Shown here: positions 45,709-54,152 of the stretch, one piece after another
Layout of the letters: each line of letters starts with the position of its first letter
Position numbering within the stretch: position 1 is the stretch's first letter
Assembly (NCBI GenBank): GCA_015075555.1
Contig: JABTUD010000002.1
Coordinates: 434,001-498,000, forward strand
Direction: 5' to 3'
Length of the DNA stretch: 64,000 nucleotides
Source of the DNA: Thermoflexaceae bacterium
GTDB taxonomy: Bacteria > Chloroflexota > Dehalococcoidia > Tepidiformales > Tepidiformaceae
Program-made: the position numbers and the translations under genes
The notes under the pieces: generated by a model
Told to the model about the DNA's origin: nothing
Databases searched by the model: none
Seen by the model: only the letters and a program-made list of their open reading frames with translations

Positions 45709-46869
45709 TCAGACAATGGCGGAGATACCGGTGAGCCGCCGCCCGACGACGAGCTTCTGGATCTCGGTGGTGCCGTCGGGGATGGTGAGCGAGCGGGCAT
45801 CGCGGAAGTAGCGTTCGATCGGGTAGTCCTCCATCAGGCCGAGGGCCCCGTGGAGCTCGATGGCCTTTGAGGTGACGCGGACGGCCATTTCGGTGGCGAA
45901 CCCCTTGGCCATGGCGGCTTCGGCGGTTGAGTCGCGCCCTTTGTCCTGGAGGTCCATGGCGCGGTAGGCGAGGAAGCGGGCGGAGTCGGTCTCGACGACC
46001 ATCTCGTATAGCATCTCCTGCACGAGCTGGAAGCTGCCAATCGGCCGGCCGAACTGGTGACGCTCCCTGACGTAGCGGATGGAGGCGTCAATTGCGGCCT
46101 GGGCAATGCCCACGGCCATTACGGCGAGCAGGGTGCGCGGTTGCTGGAAGTCCCAGACGCGGGCGGCAGTCGCCTGGTCGGACTCATCGCGCATCGCGCG
46201 CATGTTGACGCGCGGGACGCGCACGCCATCGAAGCGCAGCTCGCCGTTCGGCCAGGCGCGCAGACCGAGGAGGTTGTTGTGGCGCACGACCTCCCACGGC
46301 GAGGTGTCCTTGCGGACGTGCAGGCGGCGCACGCTGTCGCGGCCGGCGCCCGGGTCAATGGTCACCATGAGGTCGATGTGGTCGGCGATGGGGCCACAGG
46401 AGATCCAGGTCTTGGTACCGGTCACCACCCAGTGGTCGCCATCGGCGACGGCATGCGTCCTGAGGTAGGAAGCGCCAGAGCCGACCTCGGGCTCGCTGAT
46501 ACCGCCGCAGGCGATGCTCTCGCCGGCGCGCATCCGGGCCCTGTACTCGGACCTTTCGGCATCGCTGTGAACTGCCGGCGGCGCGCCGGCAATCCAGATC
46601 ATGCCGCAAAGGCCCGGCCAGACGCGGGAGAGCTCTTCGTTGATGATGCCATAGGTCTTCCTATCGAGATTCGAGCCGCCCCAGTCCTCATCGAGACGGC
46701 CGTTGTAGAAGCCGAAGGGCATGAGCTGCTTGATGAAGGCGATCGCTTCCTCGCGGGTGAGGGGGCCTTTGCGTTCGTAGTCGTTGACCTGTGGTGCGAT
46801 CTCCTTTTCGACGTATTCCCGGACCGTTGACTTGAGCAGCTGTTGCTCTTCGGTGAGGTCGAAATCCAT
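45709..46869 (-). CDS. Acyl-CoA dehydrogenase
   Basis: FAD enzyme of 386 residues, normal length, starting MDFDLTEEQQLLKSTVREYV. ISEPEVGSGASYLRT (FAD/substrate loop) and WVVTGTKTWIS are present. At the MCAD-type catalytic position the usual YEGT reads PDGTTEIQ, so Asp replaces Glu. ATG 46869 is chosen by the canonical N-terminus; AAGGAG lies 12 bp upstream. Divergent from a nitronate monooxygenase; both may act in one degradation route. Confidence 0.92.
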   Translation of the reverse strand: MDFDLTEEQQLLKSTVREYVEKEIAPQVNDYERKGPLTREEAIAFIKQLMPFGFYNGRLDEDWGGSNLDRKTYGIINEELSRVWPGLCGMIWIAGAPPAVHSDAERSEYRARMRAGESIACGGISEPEVGSGASYLRTHAVADGDHWVVTGTKTWISCGPIADHIDLMVTIDPGAGRDSVRRLHVRKDTSPWEVVRHNNLLGLRAWPNGELRFDGVRVPRVNMRAMRDESDQATAARVWDFQQPRTLLAVMAVGIAQAAIDASIRYVRERHQFGRPIGSFQLVQEMLYEMVVETDSARFLAYRAMDLQDKGRDSTAEAAMAKGFATEMAVRVTSKAIELHGALGLMEDYPIERYFRDARSLTIPDGTTEIQKLVVGRRLTGISAIV

Positions 46870-47105
46870 CGGGGCGCGAACTCCTTTGCCCGGGTGGTGG
46901 CGGTCCCGGCCAGGCCGGAGCGCGCCACGGTCATGTTGGTGCTCATCTTGGTGGTACGGGCGAGGCTCTGCAAACGCGCTGAACCGGCGCCGGGGTCTTC
47001 CCGGCCGGTGCCGGCCCACCTGGCGGGCTCTTCGTGTGCCACCCATTGCGCCGCGGGAAGGCCATTGCGACGCTTCAGTGCCAAACGGGGCGCGGCAGGG
47101 GCGCG

Positions 47106-47111
47106 TAGAAT
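47106..47111 (+). promoter_or_regulatory. Putative -10 box (TAGAAT) for the nitronate monooxygenase gene
   Basis: TAGAAT 41 bp before the ATG at 47152, identical to the hexamers at 6611 and 20894. The divergent region 46870-47151 has no other clear element. Confidence 0.4.
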
Positions 47112-47151
47112 GGCGGAAAACGGTCCCCCGGGACCGCCCGGGAGACGAGGT

Positions 47152-48138
47152 ATGCTCAGCACTGAATTCACCAGGCGCTTTGGCGTCCAGCATCCGTTGA
47201 TCCAGGCGGGGATGGCAGAAGCGGGGCCCGACATTGTGCTCGCTGTCTGCGGGGCGGGGGCCCTTGGCAGCCTGGGCACAATTGGAAAGACCCCCGACCA
47301 GGTGGCGGGGGAGATCGCTGCCGTTCGTACGGGGACATCGGGGCCTTTCGCAGTGAACGTGGTTACATTCGACTGGGCGCCATTCGCCTCCAGGTTGCTC
47401 GACGTCGCGCTCGAGGCGGGGGCGCCGGTGGTGACGCTGTCGTTTGGCGACCCGCTGCCCGGCCTGGCGCGGTGCCGGGCGGCGGGCGTGCAGACGATCG
47501 TGCAGGCGCAGGACTCGGAGACGGCACTGGCTGCGATCGCCGGGGGCGCCGATCTCGTCATCGCGCAGGGGAACGAGGCGGGCGGGCACACGGGCCGGCG
47601 CGGGACGCTCAACTTCGCTGCGGAGGTCATTGAAGCGGCCGGGGAGACACCGGTTGGGGTGGCGGGCGGGATTGCGACCGGCCGGGCGATGGCGGGAGTG
47701 CTGGCGATGGGGGCAGCAGCGGCGGTGGTTGGCACGCGGTTCAAGGCGACGGTGGAGTTCCCGGCGCCGCAGAGCCAGAAAGAGGAGATAGTGGCGGCGG
47801 GCGGCGCCGACACGCTTTACGACACGATCAACGACGAGGCGTACAGCATGGTCTGGCCCCGGGGCATCACAGGCCGGGTGATTCGGAACAGCTTCACGGA
47901 GAAGTGGGAAGGCCGGCACGCCGAACTGCAGGAAGCGGTGGCGGCGGCCGGGCAACCGTACGGGTTTGTGCGCCAGCTCTTCCAGGCCGGCACCACCGTG
48001 AACTGGGGGGGAGAATCGGCCAGTCTCGTGAAGGCGGTGCAGCCGGCGGCGGAGGTGGTCGCGGAGATCGTGCGCGAGGCGGAAGGCCACCTGCGCGCTG
48101 CGGCGGCGCTGCTGGCGCTGCCTTCCGGGGCCCGGTAG
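47152..48138 (+). CDS. Nitronate monooxygenase / 2-nitropropane dioxygenase family
   Basis: FMN-dependent TIM barrel of 328 residues: PLIQAGMAEAGP at the first strand, GNEAGGHTGRRG near 145 with the catalytic His, and phosphate-binding GVAGGIATG and GAAAAVVGTRF. ATG 47152 with a GAGACGAGG site. The family also contains FabK-like enoyl reductases and flavin-dependent isomerases, so nitronate oxidation is a family label rather than a proven role. Confidence 0.88.
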   Translation: MLSTEFTRRFGVQHPLIQAGMAEAGPDIVLAVCGAGALGSLGTIGKTPDQVAGEIAAVRTGTSGPFAVNVVTFDWAPFASRLLDVALEAGAPVVTLSFGDPLPGLARCRAAGVQTIVQAQDSETALAAIAGGADLVIAQGNEAGGHTGRRGTLNFAAEVIEAAGETPVGVAGGIATGRAMAGVLAMGAAAAVVGTRFKATVEFPAPQSQKEEIVAAGGADTLYDTINDEAYSMVWPRGITGRVIRNSFTEKWEGRHAELQEAVAAAGQPYGFVRQLFQAGTTVNWGGESASLVKAVQPAAEVVAEIVREAEGHLRAAAALLALPSGAR

Positions 48139-48231
48139 CGCGCCCGGGCGGCCGCCCGGCCGGGACGGCATCGGCGGTAGTCCACGGGACATCGGCGCCG
48201 GTGGCTTAGTCACGCCGGGCGGAAGGCGCAA

Positions 48232-48810
48232 TCAGGGGGCGGGGCGCACCGGGGGCGGAGTGATGCCGCGCAATTCGCAGGTGTGCTCCGATTCGATGCG
48301 GAAGGCACAGTTGAAGCGCGCGCGATAGTTCTCCATGGCGATTGTGCCCACCAGCTCGACCATTTCGCCTTCGTTGTACCACCGGCGCGCTTCCGCAAAC
48401 GTCTCGTCGGTAACGTCGACGGGAGTGGCGGTCATCTCTTCGGCGAGCACCAGGGCTGCCTTTTCGGCAGCGGTGTAGAGGCTGCTGGTGCGGAAATCGA
48501 AGATGGCGGCGAGCTTCTCATCGGAGGCGCCGTTCATACTGCTCCCGGCAGTATTGGTGTCCATTCAGAACGGGCAGCCCACCATCTGGGCGGCCCTGAG
48601 GCAGACGAGGGTGCGGATAAGCGGTGGGAGGAGGCCGCTCTTCGCGGGTGCGGCGCCGAGGGCGCGGCTGGCCTTCATGATCTCGGGGGCGTAGGCCTGG
48701 ATACCGGCGCCGGGGACGGGCTTTCCGAGCCACTTCTCCCCGGCCTCGAGGGCGTCTCGCACCTCGCCTTCGGGCACCTCGTCCCGTGTCAGCGGTCGCA
48801 TTCGCGGCAT
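48232..48810 (-). CDS. Carboxymuconolactone decarboxylase/AhpD-like selenoprotein (in-frame TGA = Sec)
   Basis: 192 residues if the TGA at 48567-48565 is read as selenocysteine. Upstream part ends LRAAQMVGCPF; downstream part, in the same frame, starts MDTNTA and continues NGASDEKL, AAEKAALVLAEEMT and ELVGTIAMENYRARFN, exactly the order of the CMD/AhpD family around its redox CxxC. The TGA replaces the second Cys, giving C79-x2-U82. A SECIS-like hairpin follows. Likely a peroxidase or thiol-disulfide oxidoreductase. It follows the PEP-mutase-like gene without a gap. Alternative: one gene split by a nonsense mutation. Confidence 0.88.
48536..48554 (-). promoter_or_regulatory. Candidate bacterial SECIS element
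   Basis: Read on the minus strand: ATACTGC, loop CGGGA, GCAGTAT, a perfect 7-bp stem with a 5-nt loop. It begins 10 nt after the TGA, and the loop begins 17 nt after it. In E. coli fdhF the minimal SECIS is a small hairpin about 11 nt after the UGA with G in the first loop positions; the layout here agrees. SelB would bind it to insert selenocysteine. Confidence 0.75.
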
Positions 48811-49626
48811 CTATGTCTCCTCGGTTCCAGGGTCATGGGGTGGCGCGTAGCTCGCGCGCAGTGCAGCGGCGGTGTCCTTCAGGGGCGCGACCAGGTCGCG
48901 GTAGAGGCCGCTGGCGAAGGTGACCCGCCGGACGCCGATCCCGGCGAGCTGCGCGAGCGAGAGCGGGTGGCGCCAGGCGAGGATGTTGACGGGGGCATCG
49001 ACCGCCCGCATGACGGCGCGGGTCACCTGTTCATCGTAGAAGCCGAAAGGGTAGATGCAGTCGGCGCCGGCCTCGCTGTAGACCTTCGCGCGCAGCGCGA
49101 CCTCAGCGATCTGCTCTTCGGGGGTGCCCACACGGTGGAACAGCGAGTCGACACGGGCATTGATGACCAGGGCGACCCCCGCCCTGTGGCTGGCTTCCTT
49201 GAGGGCGGCGATGCGCTCGGCCTGCAGGTGCGCGGGGACCAACACGTCCGGACCGTGGTGGTCGGTGTCTTCGTAGTTGAAGCCTGCGGCGCCAATGGCG
49301 ATGGCGCGCTCGACGACGGCTTCGGGCGCGAGCTGGTAGCCAGCCTCGAGGTCGACGGAGACGGGGATGTTGACGGCGGCGATGACCCGGGCTGCGGCGG
49401 CGAACATCTCATCCGGGGGCGCCCCTTCGTGGTCCTCGTAGCCGAGGGTCGCGGCGATTGCGTTGCTGCTGGTGGCGATTGCGGGGAAGCCGGCCGCTTC
49501 GAAGGTGCGCGCGCTGGCCGCATCCCAGGCGTTGGGGAGGACAAGCATCTGCGGCCGGTGGTGGAGCTGACGCAGAGCATCCGCCTTCCCGGCAAGAAGC
49601 CTGCGGGAGTCCTGCGCCTGGGCCAT
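48811..49626 (-). CDS. Isocitrate lyase / PEP mutase family protein
   Basis: 271-residue TIM-barrel enzyme: VLPNAWDAASARTFEAAG near 29, PVSVDLEAGYQ near 88 (metal-binding Asp/Glu), GFNYEDTDH near 113 and INARVDS near 151. The family makes or breaks C-C or P-C bonds of oxaloacetate-like acids. The catalytic KKCGH loop of true isocitrate lyases is absent, so oxaloacetate decarboxylase or carboxyvinyl-type activity is likelier. Directly followed by the selenoprotein gene. Confidence 0.85.
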   Translation of the reverse strand: MAQAQDSRRLLAGKADALRQLHHRPQMLVLPNAWDAASARTFEAAGFPAIATSSNAIAATLGYEDHEGAPPDEMFAAAARVIAAVNIPVSVDLEAGYQLAPEAVVERAIAIGAAGFNYEDTDHHGPDVLVPAHLQAERIAALKEASHRAGVALVINARVDSLFHRVGTPEEQIAEVALRAKVYSEAGADCIYPFGFYDEQVTRAVMRAVDAPVNILAWRHPLSLAQLAGIGVRRVTFASGLYRDLVAPLKDTAAALRASYAPPHDPGTEET

Positions 49627-49723
49627 GCACCCAGTCTACGAGCTTGTGGCCGCGGTCACCACCGAACCTCCTGGCGCCCGGGATGATCGCCCGTTGCTGT
49701 AGGCTTAGAGCGGAGAGACGCCA

Positions 49724-50596
49724 ATGGATGGAGGAACCCCGGCCCGGGACTCGACGGGCGCCGAGCGCGTGGACGAGCGCATTGCCGCGCTTGACGACTG
49801 GCGCGGAGGGACGTTGCGCCGGATACGCGCGCTGGTCAGGGAAGCGGTCCCGGGGGTCACCGAGGAGGTGAAGTGGGCGAGGAAGGCGAGCCCGGGCGTG
49901 CCAACGTGGTCGCACAACGGGCTCATCTGCACGGGCGAGGCATACACGTCCGTGGTGAAGGTGACCTTTGCCAGGGGCGCAGCGCTGGAGGACCCGGCGG
50001 GGCTGTTCAACGCCAGCCTCGACGGGAACGCCCGGCGCGCAATCGACATCCGCGAGGGGGAGGAAGTCGCCGCGGAACCTTTCCGGGCGCTCGTTCGTGC
50101 GGCCGTGGCCCTCAACAGCGCTGGCGCGAAGGCCACACCAGCGCGCGGACGGCAGGGCGGGGTGGCCACCGCTCCCGGGGAGCCAGGCGCATCGGCGCCA
50201 GCCCTGGTCACGGGCGGCAATCCGCAGGTGGCAAAGGGCGAAGGCGACGCCCCGGTGAAGGCGTACATCGCGGCCATGCCGGGCTGGAAGCGCGAGACCG
50301 GGGAACGGCTCGATGCGCTCATCACGCGCGGGGCGCCGGGCGTGCGCAAGGCGGTGAAGTGGAACTCGCCGTTCTACGGCATCGAGGGGCAGGGCTGGAT
50401 CATCTCCTTCCACGTGTTCACGCGGTATGTGAAGGTGACCTTTTTCCACGGCGCCGGGCTGCAGCCAAACCCACCCGGGAAGGGGAAGGACCAGGACGGG
50501 CGCTGGCTCGACATCTACGAGGGCGGCTTCGACGAGGCCCAGATGGCGGACTGGGTCCGCCAGGCGGCAGCGCTGCCGGGCTGGGGAAGGGTATGA
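49724..50596 (+). CDS. Tandem DUF1801 (YdhG-like) protein
   Basis: 290 residues made of two DUF1801 domains: about 15-125 (AVPGVTEEVKWARKASPG... VVKVTFARGAAL) and about 172-290 (GAPGVRKAVKWNSPFYG... YVKVTFFHGAGL). An Ala/Gly/Pro linker joins them. Single-domain forms are common and have a YdhG/iron-chaperone-like fold; the function is not established. ATG 49724 lies behind a GGAGAGACG site. Confidence 0.8.
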   Translation: MDGGTPARDSTGAERVDERIAALDDWRGGTLRRIRALVREAVPGVTEEVKWARKASPGVPTWSHNGLICTGEAYTSVVKVTFARGAALEDPAGLFNASLDGNARRAIDIREGEEVAAEPFRALVRAAVALNSAGAKATPARGRQGGVATAPGEPGASAPALVTGGNPQVAKGEGDAPVKAYIAAMPGWKRETGERLDALITRGAPGVRKAVKWNSPFYGIEGQGWIISFHVFTRYVKVTFFHGAGLQPNPPGKGKDQDGRWLDIYEGGFDEAQMADWVRQAAALPGWGRV

Positions 50597-50665
50597 GGCG
50601 TGGGCCGCCGCGGCCCCCGGGCGGTGGTCACCCGCAGACGCGGCCGGCGAAGGCACCAACGCCGT

Positions 50666-50703
50666 TTGGCCGGTTGGGTTCACCCGGCAGATAATGTGCC
50701 GGG
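50666..50703 (+). promoter_or_regulatory. Promoter with palindrome over the -10 box, upstream of the molybdoenzyme
   Basis: TTGGCC (50666-50671) and GATAAT (50690-50695) with an 18-bp spacer. CCCGGCA (50683-50689) and TGCCGGG (50697-50703) are exact inverted repeats around GATAATG, so the -10 box is the centre of a 21-bp operator-like palindrome. The start codon is about 90 bp downstream. Confidence 0.6.
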
Positions 50704-50793
50704 CCAGGTTGCGGCGAGGGAACCGGTTGAGACCAGCCGGGCGAGCCGCCGACCCGGCGGTCAAGGTGATAGAAGCGGGATGGGAGTGAAACT

Positions 50794-53574
50794 ATGAGCA
50801 CCTACAGCGAGCGATTCACCTGGGACTCGGTCCACTGGGGCACCCACTGCGTCGACTGCTACCCGGGCGGTTGCCCGATGCGGGTCTTCGTCAAAGATGG
50901 TGCGGTGGTTCGTGAGGAGCCCTCGGGAACCTTGCCGGTGATTGACCCGGCCGTTCCCGACTACAACCCGATGGGGTGCATGCAGGGCGCGAGCTGGAGC
51001 CGGTCGCTGGATGGACCCGACCGGGTGCAGTATCCGATGAAGCGGGCGGGCAAGCGCGGCGAGGGCAGGTGGGATCGCATCTCCTGGGACCAGGCCCTGC
51101 GCGAGATCGGCGATGCCCTGGTCGACGCGATTGAGGAGCATGGGCCGCGCTCGATCGTGCGGGAGGGGACCCCGGAGGCGGTTGTAGGCGGCCCCACGGC
51201 CAGGTTCTTCGCCCTGGTGGGTGGCCAGACGATGGACCTCAACGCCGTAATCAGCGACTTCAACAGCGGCGTCTACGCCAGCTTCGGGAAGAGCCATGTC
51301 GAGGGTTCGGCCGACGATTGGTTTCATTCGGAGCTCCTGGTCATCTGGAACAGCAACCCGGTCTACACGCGGATTCCCTTCTACCACTTCTTCAGCGAGG
51401 CCCGGTACAACGGGGCGGAGATAATCAACGTCTCGCCCGACGTGAACGCCTCGCACACGCACGCCGACTACCAGGTGAACATCGAAGGGGCGACGGATGC
51501 TGCCTTTGGGCTCTCGCTGGTGCAGGTGATGTTCGCTGAGGACATCGCCGCCTGGGACTTCATGCGCGAGCAGACGGATATGCCGCTCCTTGTTCGCACC
51601 GATAACCGCCGGTACCTCCGGCAGACCGATGTGGAGGGGCAGGGCAGGGAGGACCAGCTCTATCACTGGCTCCCGGGCAAGGGCCTGGTGGCGGCCGACC
51701 GCGGCAACCTGAAGCTGAATGGCGCCCCTGTCGCGCTCGAAGGGCAATTCGAAGTCCAGCTTCACAACGGCCGCACGGTGACGGTGGAGCCCGTCTGCGC
51801 TCTATTGCGGCGAAAGCTCGACGAGAGCTACACGCCCGAAAAGCAGGCGGCAATCACGGGGGTGCATCCGGAGACGCTCCGCATGGTGGCGCGGAAGATA
51901 GCCACACGGAGGACGAACATCTTCCTTGGCATGAACGCCTGCAAGATGTATCACGGGGACCTCATCGAACGGACGATGTGCCTGGTGCTGGCGGCAAGCG
52001 GCAACTGGGGCCGCAGGGGGACTGGCCTGCGGACGTGGGCAGCGGGACTGCACGACGGCGCCCAGATCGCCATGAGCAAGCGCGCCCCCGGGGCGCAGGC
52101 GGCGGCCACCGCGATCGCGGGACGGGACGCCGCCCTCGCGAAGCTGAAGCAGGTCGACCCCTCGCTGGTGAACGACGAGCTGGCGATGTGGGAGCTGACC
52201 AAGGGCCGGCGGGGCATCCTGGGCATGCTGGACGAGCGGACGGGCGACGACGTCCCGGCCGAAGCGAACACGCCGCCGGTGTTCTGGTGGTACAACCAGA
52301 TGGACTACCGCGAGCGCTGGAACAACCCCGAATGGAGCGATAGCTCCATGGTCCGCAGCTTCGACGAGTACATGGAGGCGGCGCTGAAGGAGGGCTGGTG
52401 GGACGGGCTGGACCACCCTCGCAAGGAGGAAACGCCGCAGGTGTACATCGAATGCGGCGGCAATACCATCCGGCGGACGCGCGGGGGCAAGAAAGCGGCG
52501 GCAACGCTCTGGTCGAAGCTGAAGACGGTGATCGCGATCGACTTCAAGCTCAACATCACGGCCCAAAACGCCGACTACTTCCTGCCCGCGGCCCAGCACT
52601 ACGAGAAGATCGCCTTCTCCATCCCCGGGCCGTTCGTAGCGAACCTGACGCTGGCGGACCAGGTCGTGGCCCCGGCGGGCGAATCGCGCAACGAATGGGA
52701 GATCTTCCTGGCAATCCTTGCCAGCGTGGAGCAGCGGGCGAAGGAACGTGGGCTTGAGTCATTCGCAATGCCGGACGGGACGCAGGTGCGCTACGACCAG
52801 CTCGTGGCCGCCTACACCATGGGCGGCTACTACAAGGACCAGGAGGTGGTGGCCGACGAGCAGATCCGCGACTCGGTGCTGGCAGGGACCCTGCCGGAAG
52901 GGACCACGCTGGAGGAAGTGCGGAAGACGGGTTTCAAGCGCTTCACCAGCATGGGCATGAGCCCGGCCATGCTCGGGCAGACCACGGACCTGAGGCCAGA
53001 CGACGTGATCACGCCCTTCACGGGCCACGTCGAGCGCGGCGATCCCTTCCCCACGTACTGCCGCCGGGCCCAGTTCTACATCGACCACGAATGGTTCCTG
53101 GAGGCGGGCGAGGAGTTCCCGACTCACAAGCCCAACCCCACCATGGGGGGCGCCGCGTACCCGCTCGGGATGTCGTCGGGGCACAACAGGTGGTCGGTGC
53201 ATTCCATGAACCACTTCAACGAGGTGGTGCTGGGGACTCACCGCGGATCGCCGAGCGTGATGGTCAACAGCCGTGACGCGGCCGCGCGCGGAGTGAAGGA
53301 CGATGACCTGGTGCGGATCTTCAACGACGTGAGCGAGTTCCACGCGCGGGTGAAGGTGGCGCCCAACGTGAAGCCCGGGCAGATCATCTCGTACAACGGC
53401 TGGGAGCCGCTGCAGTACGCAAACTGGTCGGGTGCGAACGAGATTGAGCCGGGGATGGTCAAATGGCTCGCCCTTTCGGGGGGCTACGGCCATCTGAAGT
53501 ACAACAGCCTGAACTGGCAGCCGGCGCCCGCCGACCGCTGGGTGCGCTGCGACTTCGAGCGCGCGGAGGGCTGA
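50794..53574 (+). CDS. Molybdopterin oxidoreductase, DMSO-reductase family (type II-like)
   Basis: 926 residues. N-terminal [4Fe-4S] motif H18-x3-C22-x4-C27-x34-C62, the His-first form of type II enzymes (NarG, ethylbenzene dehydrogenase, dimethylsulfide dehydrogenase). SDFNSG near 156 provides the likely Asp ligand to Mo. NSNPVYTRIP near 180 and the C-terminal cofactor domain (HNRWSVHSMN) follow. There is no Tat signal and no adjacent beta, gamma or chaperone gene, which is odd for type II enzymes. Could hydroxylate or dehydrogenate a hydrocarbon-like substrate; unproven. Confidence 0.88.
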   Translation: MSTYSERFTWDSVHWGTHCVDCYPGGCPMRVFVKDGAVVREEPSGTLPVIDPAVPDYNPMGCMQGASWSRSLDGPDRVQYPMKRAGKRGEGRWDRISWDQALREIGDALVDAIEEHGPRSIVREGTPEAVVGGPTARFFALVGGQTMDLNAVISDFNSGVYASFGKSHVEGSADDWFHSELLVIWNSNPVYTRIPFYHFFSEARYNGAEIINVSPDVNASHTHADYQVNIEGATDAAFGLSLVQVMFAEDIAAWDFMREQTDMPLLVRTDNRRYLRQTDVEGQGREDQLYHWLPGKGLVAADRGNLKLNGAPVALEGQFEVQLHNGRTVTVEPVCALLRRKLDESYTPEKQAAITGVHPETLRMVARKIATRRTNIFLGMNACKMYHGDLIERTMCLVLAASGNWGRRGTGLRTWAAGLHDGAQIAMSKRAPGAQAAATAIAGRDAALAKLKQVDPSLVNDELAMWELTKGRRGILGMLDERTGDDVPAEANTPPVFWWYNQMDYRERWNNPEWSDSSMVRSFDEYMEAALKEGWWDGLDHPRKEETPQVYIECGGNTIRRTRGGKKAAATLWSKLKTVIAIDFKLNITAQNADYFLPAAQHYEKIAFSIPGPFVANLTLADQVVAPAGESRNEWEIFLAILASVEQRAKERGLESFAMPDGTQVRYDQLVAAYTMGGYYKDQEVVADEQIRDSVLAGTLPEGTTLEEVRKTGFKRFTSMGMSPAMLGQTTDLRPDDVITPFTGHVERGDPFPTYCRRAQFYIDHEWFLEAGEEFPTHKPNPTMGGAAYPLGMSSGHNRWSVHSMNHFNEVVLGTHRGSPSVMVNSRDAAARGVKDDDLVRIFNDVSEFHARVKVAPNVKPGQIISYNGWEPLQYANWSGANEIEPGMVKWLALSGGYGHLKYNSLNWQPAPADRWVRCDFERAEG

Positions 53575-53659
53575 GCGCGGGGGCGCCCGGTGGCGGGCTT
53601 CATCGCCGCCGTGGGTATCTGCGCGCCAACGGCCGCGTTAGCGGGCGGCGGTGTATGCT

Positions 53660-53770
53660 TGGCGGGCAAGGGGAGTAACCGAGCGCCCACCCCCGGGCGC
53701 GGTAGCTGTCGTCAGTACGCCCGCGAGGGCCGGCACTACAAGCGAGGCATCCCTCGCCCGGTGAGACCTG
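53660..53770 (+). ncRNA. yybP-ykoY family (Mn2+) riboswitch
   Basis: Conserved pieces in order: GGGGAGTA (53670-53677), a GCGCCC/GGGCGC hairpin, GTCGTCA (53708-53714), GGCAC (53732-53736) and GGTGAGACC (53760-53768). These are the recognised blocks of the manganese-sensing yybP-ykoY aptamer. TATGCT at 53654-53659 is a likely -10 box. The 3' block overlaps the left arm of the terminator at 53763, so Mn2+ binding should prevent termination and switch on the genes at 53839 and perhaps 54153. Confidence 0.78.
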
Positions 53771-53806
53771 GCTAACCACACATGGTGCGGCCGGGTCTCC
53801 TTTTTT
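53763..53806 (+). terminator. Rho-independent terminator / expression platform of the riboswitch
   Basis: GAGACCTGGC (53763-53772) pairs with GCCGGGTCTC (53790-53799), one T-G wobble, with an inner ACCA/TGGT pairing. After one C come six T (53801-53806). Its left arm contains the GAGACC needed by the aptamer, so the two folds exclude each other. Confidence 0.85.
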
Positions 53807-53838
53807 CGTCCGCCCCGGCTGCCCGGAAGGGATGTCAA

Positions 53839-54063
53839 TTGCTGGACGAGATCTTCGAGATGTTCGAGCGCGACCGGGACAGCCGGGACGGGCGCGAACC
53901 GGAACGGCGCGGCATACGCGGGTTCCTCAGCCGCCTGTTCGGTGACGACGACGACGACGACCGAGGTTTGAACCGGCCGCGCCGCAGCGATGCCGGCGAA
54001 GGGACAGCGGACCCGGGGCGGCCACGTCGCGAACTCGACCGGGCTGACCTCTTGGACGATTGA
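53839..54063 (+). CDS. Short acidic, Asp-rich protein behind the Mn2+ riboswitch
   Basis: 74 residues from TTG 53839 (GGAAGGGA about 8 bp upstream). An N-terminal amphipathic helix LDEIFEMFERDRD, then RGFLSRLFG, then a run of six Asp and an Arg/Asp-rich tail. No known domain. Charged low-complexity sequence suggests an unstructured, possibly metal-binding protein. It is the first gene after the riboswitch, so its expression should follow Mn2+. Confidence 0.6.
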   Translation: MLDEIFEMFERDRDSRDGREPERRGIRGFLSRLFGDDDDDDRGLNRPRRSDAGEGTADPGRPRRELDRADLLDD

Positions 54064-54152
54064 CCTCTCAGTAGAGTCGCCTGAGGTGGTGGCCCGCGTG
54101 GTTCGCGCGGGCCATCTTCCGTGATTGTGCGCAGACGGCCGAGGAGGAGCAC

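Noticed and set aside
45709-48231. Extended minus-strand reading that would make the acyl-CoA dehydrogenase 840 residues
   Set aside because: The normal family N-terminus begins at ATG 46869; the upstream part is antisense to the nitronate monooxygenase gene and looks non-coding.
48232-48564. Treating the 110-residue and 81-residue frames as two separate genes
   Set aside because: They are contiguous in one frame and make one CMD/AhpD protein; the second has no ribosome site of its own at the ATG directly after TGA.
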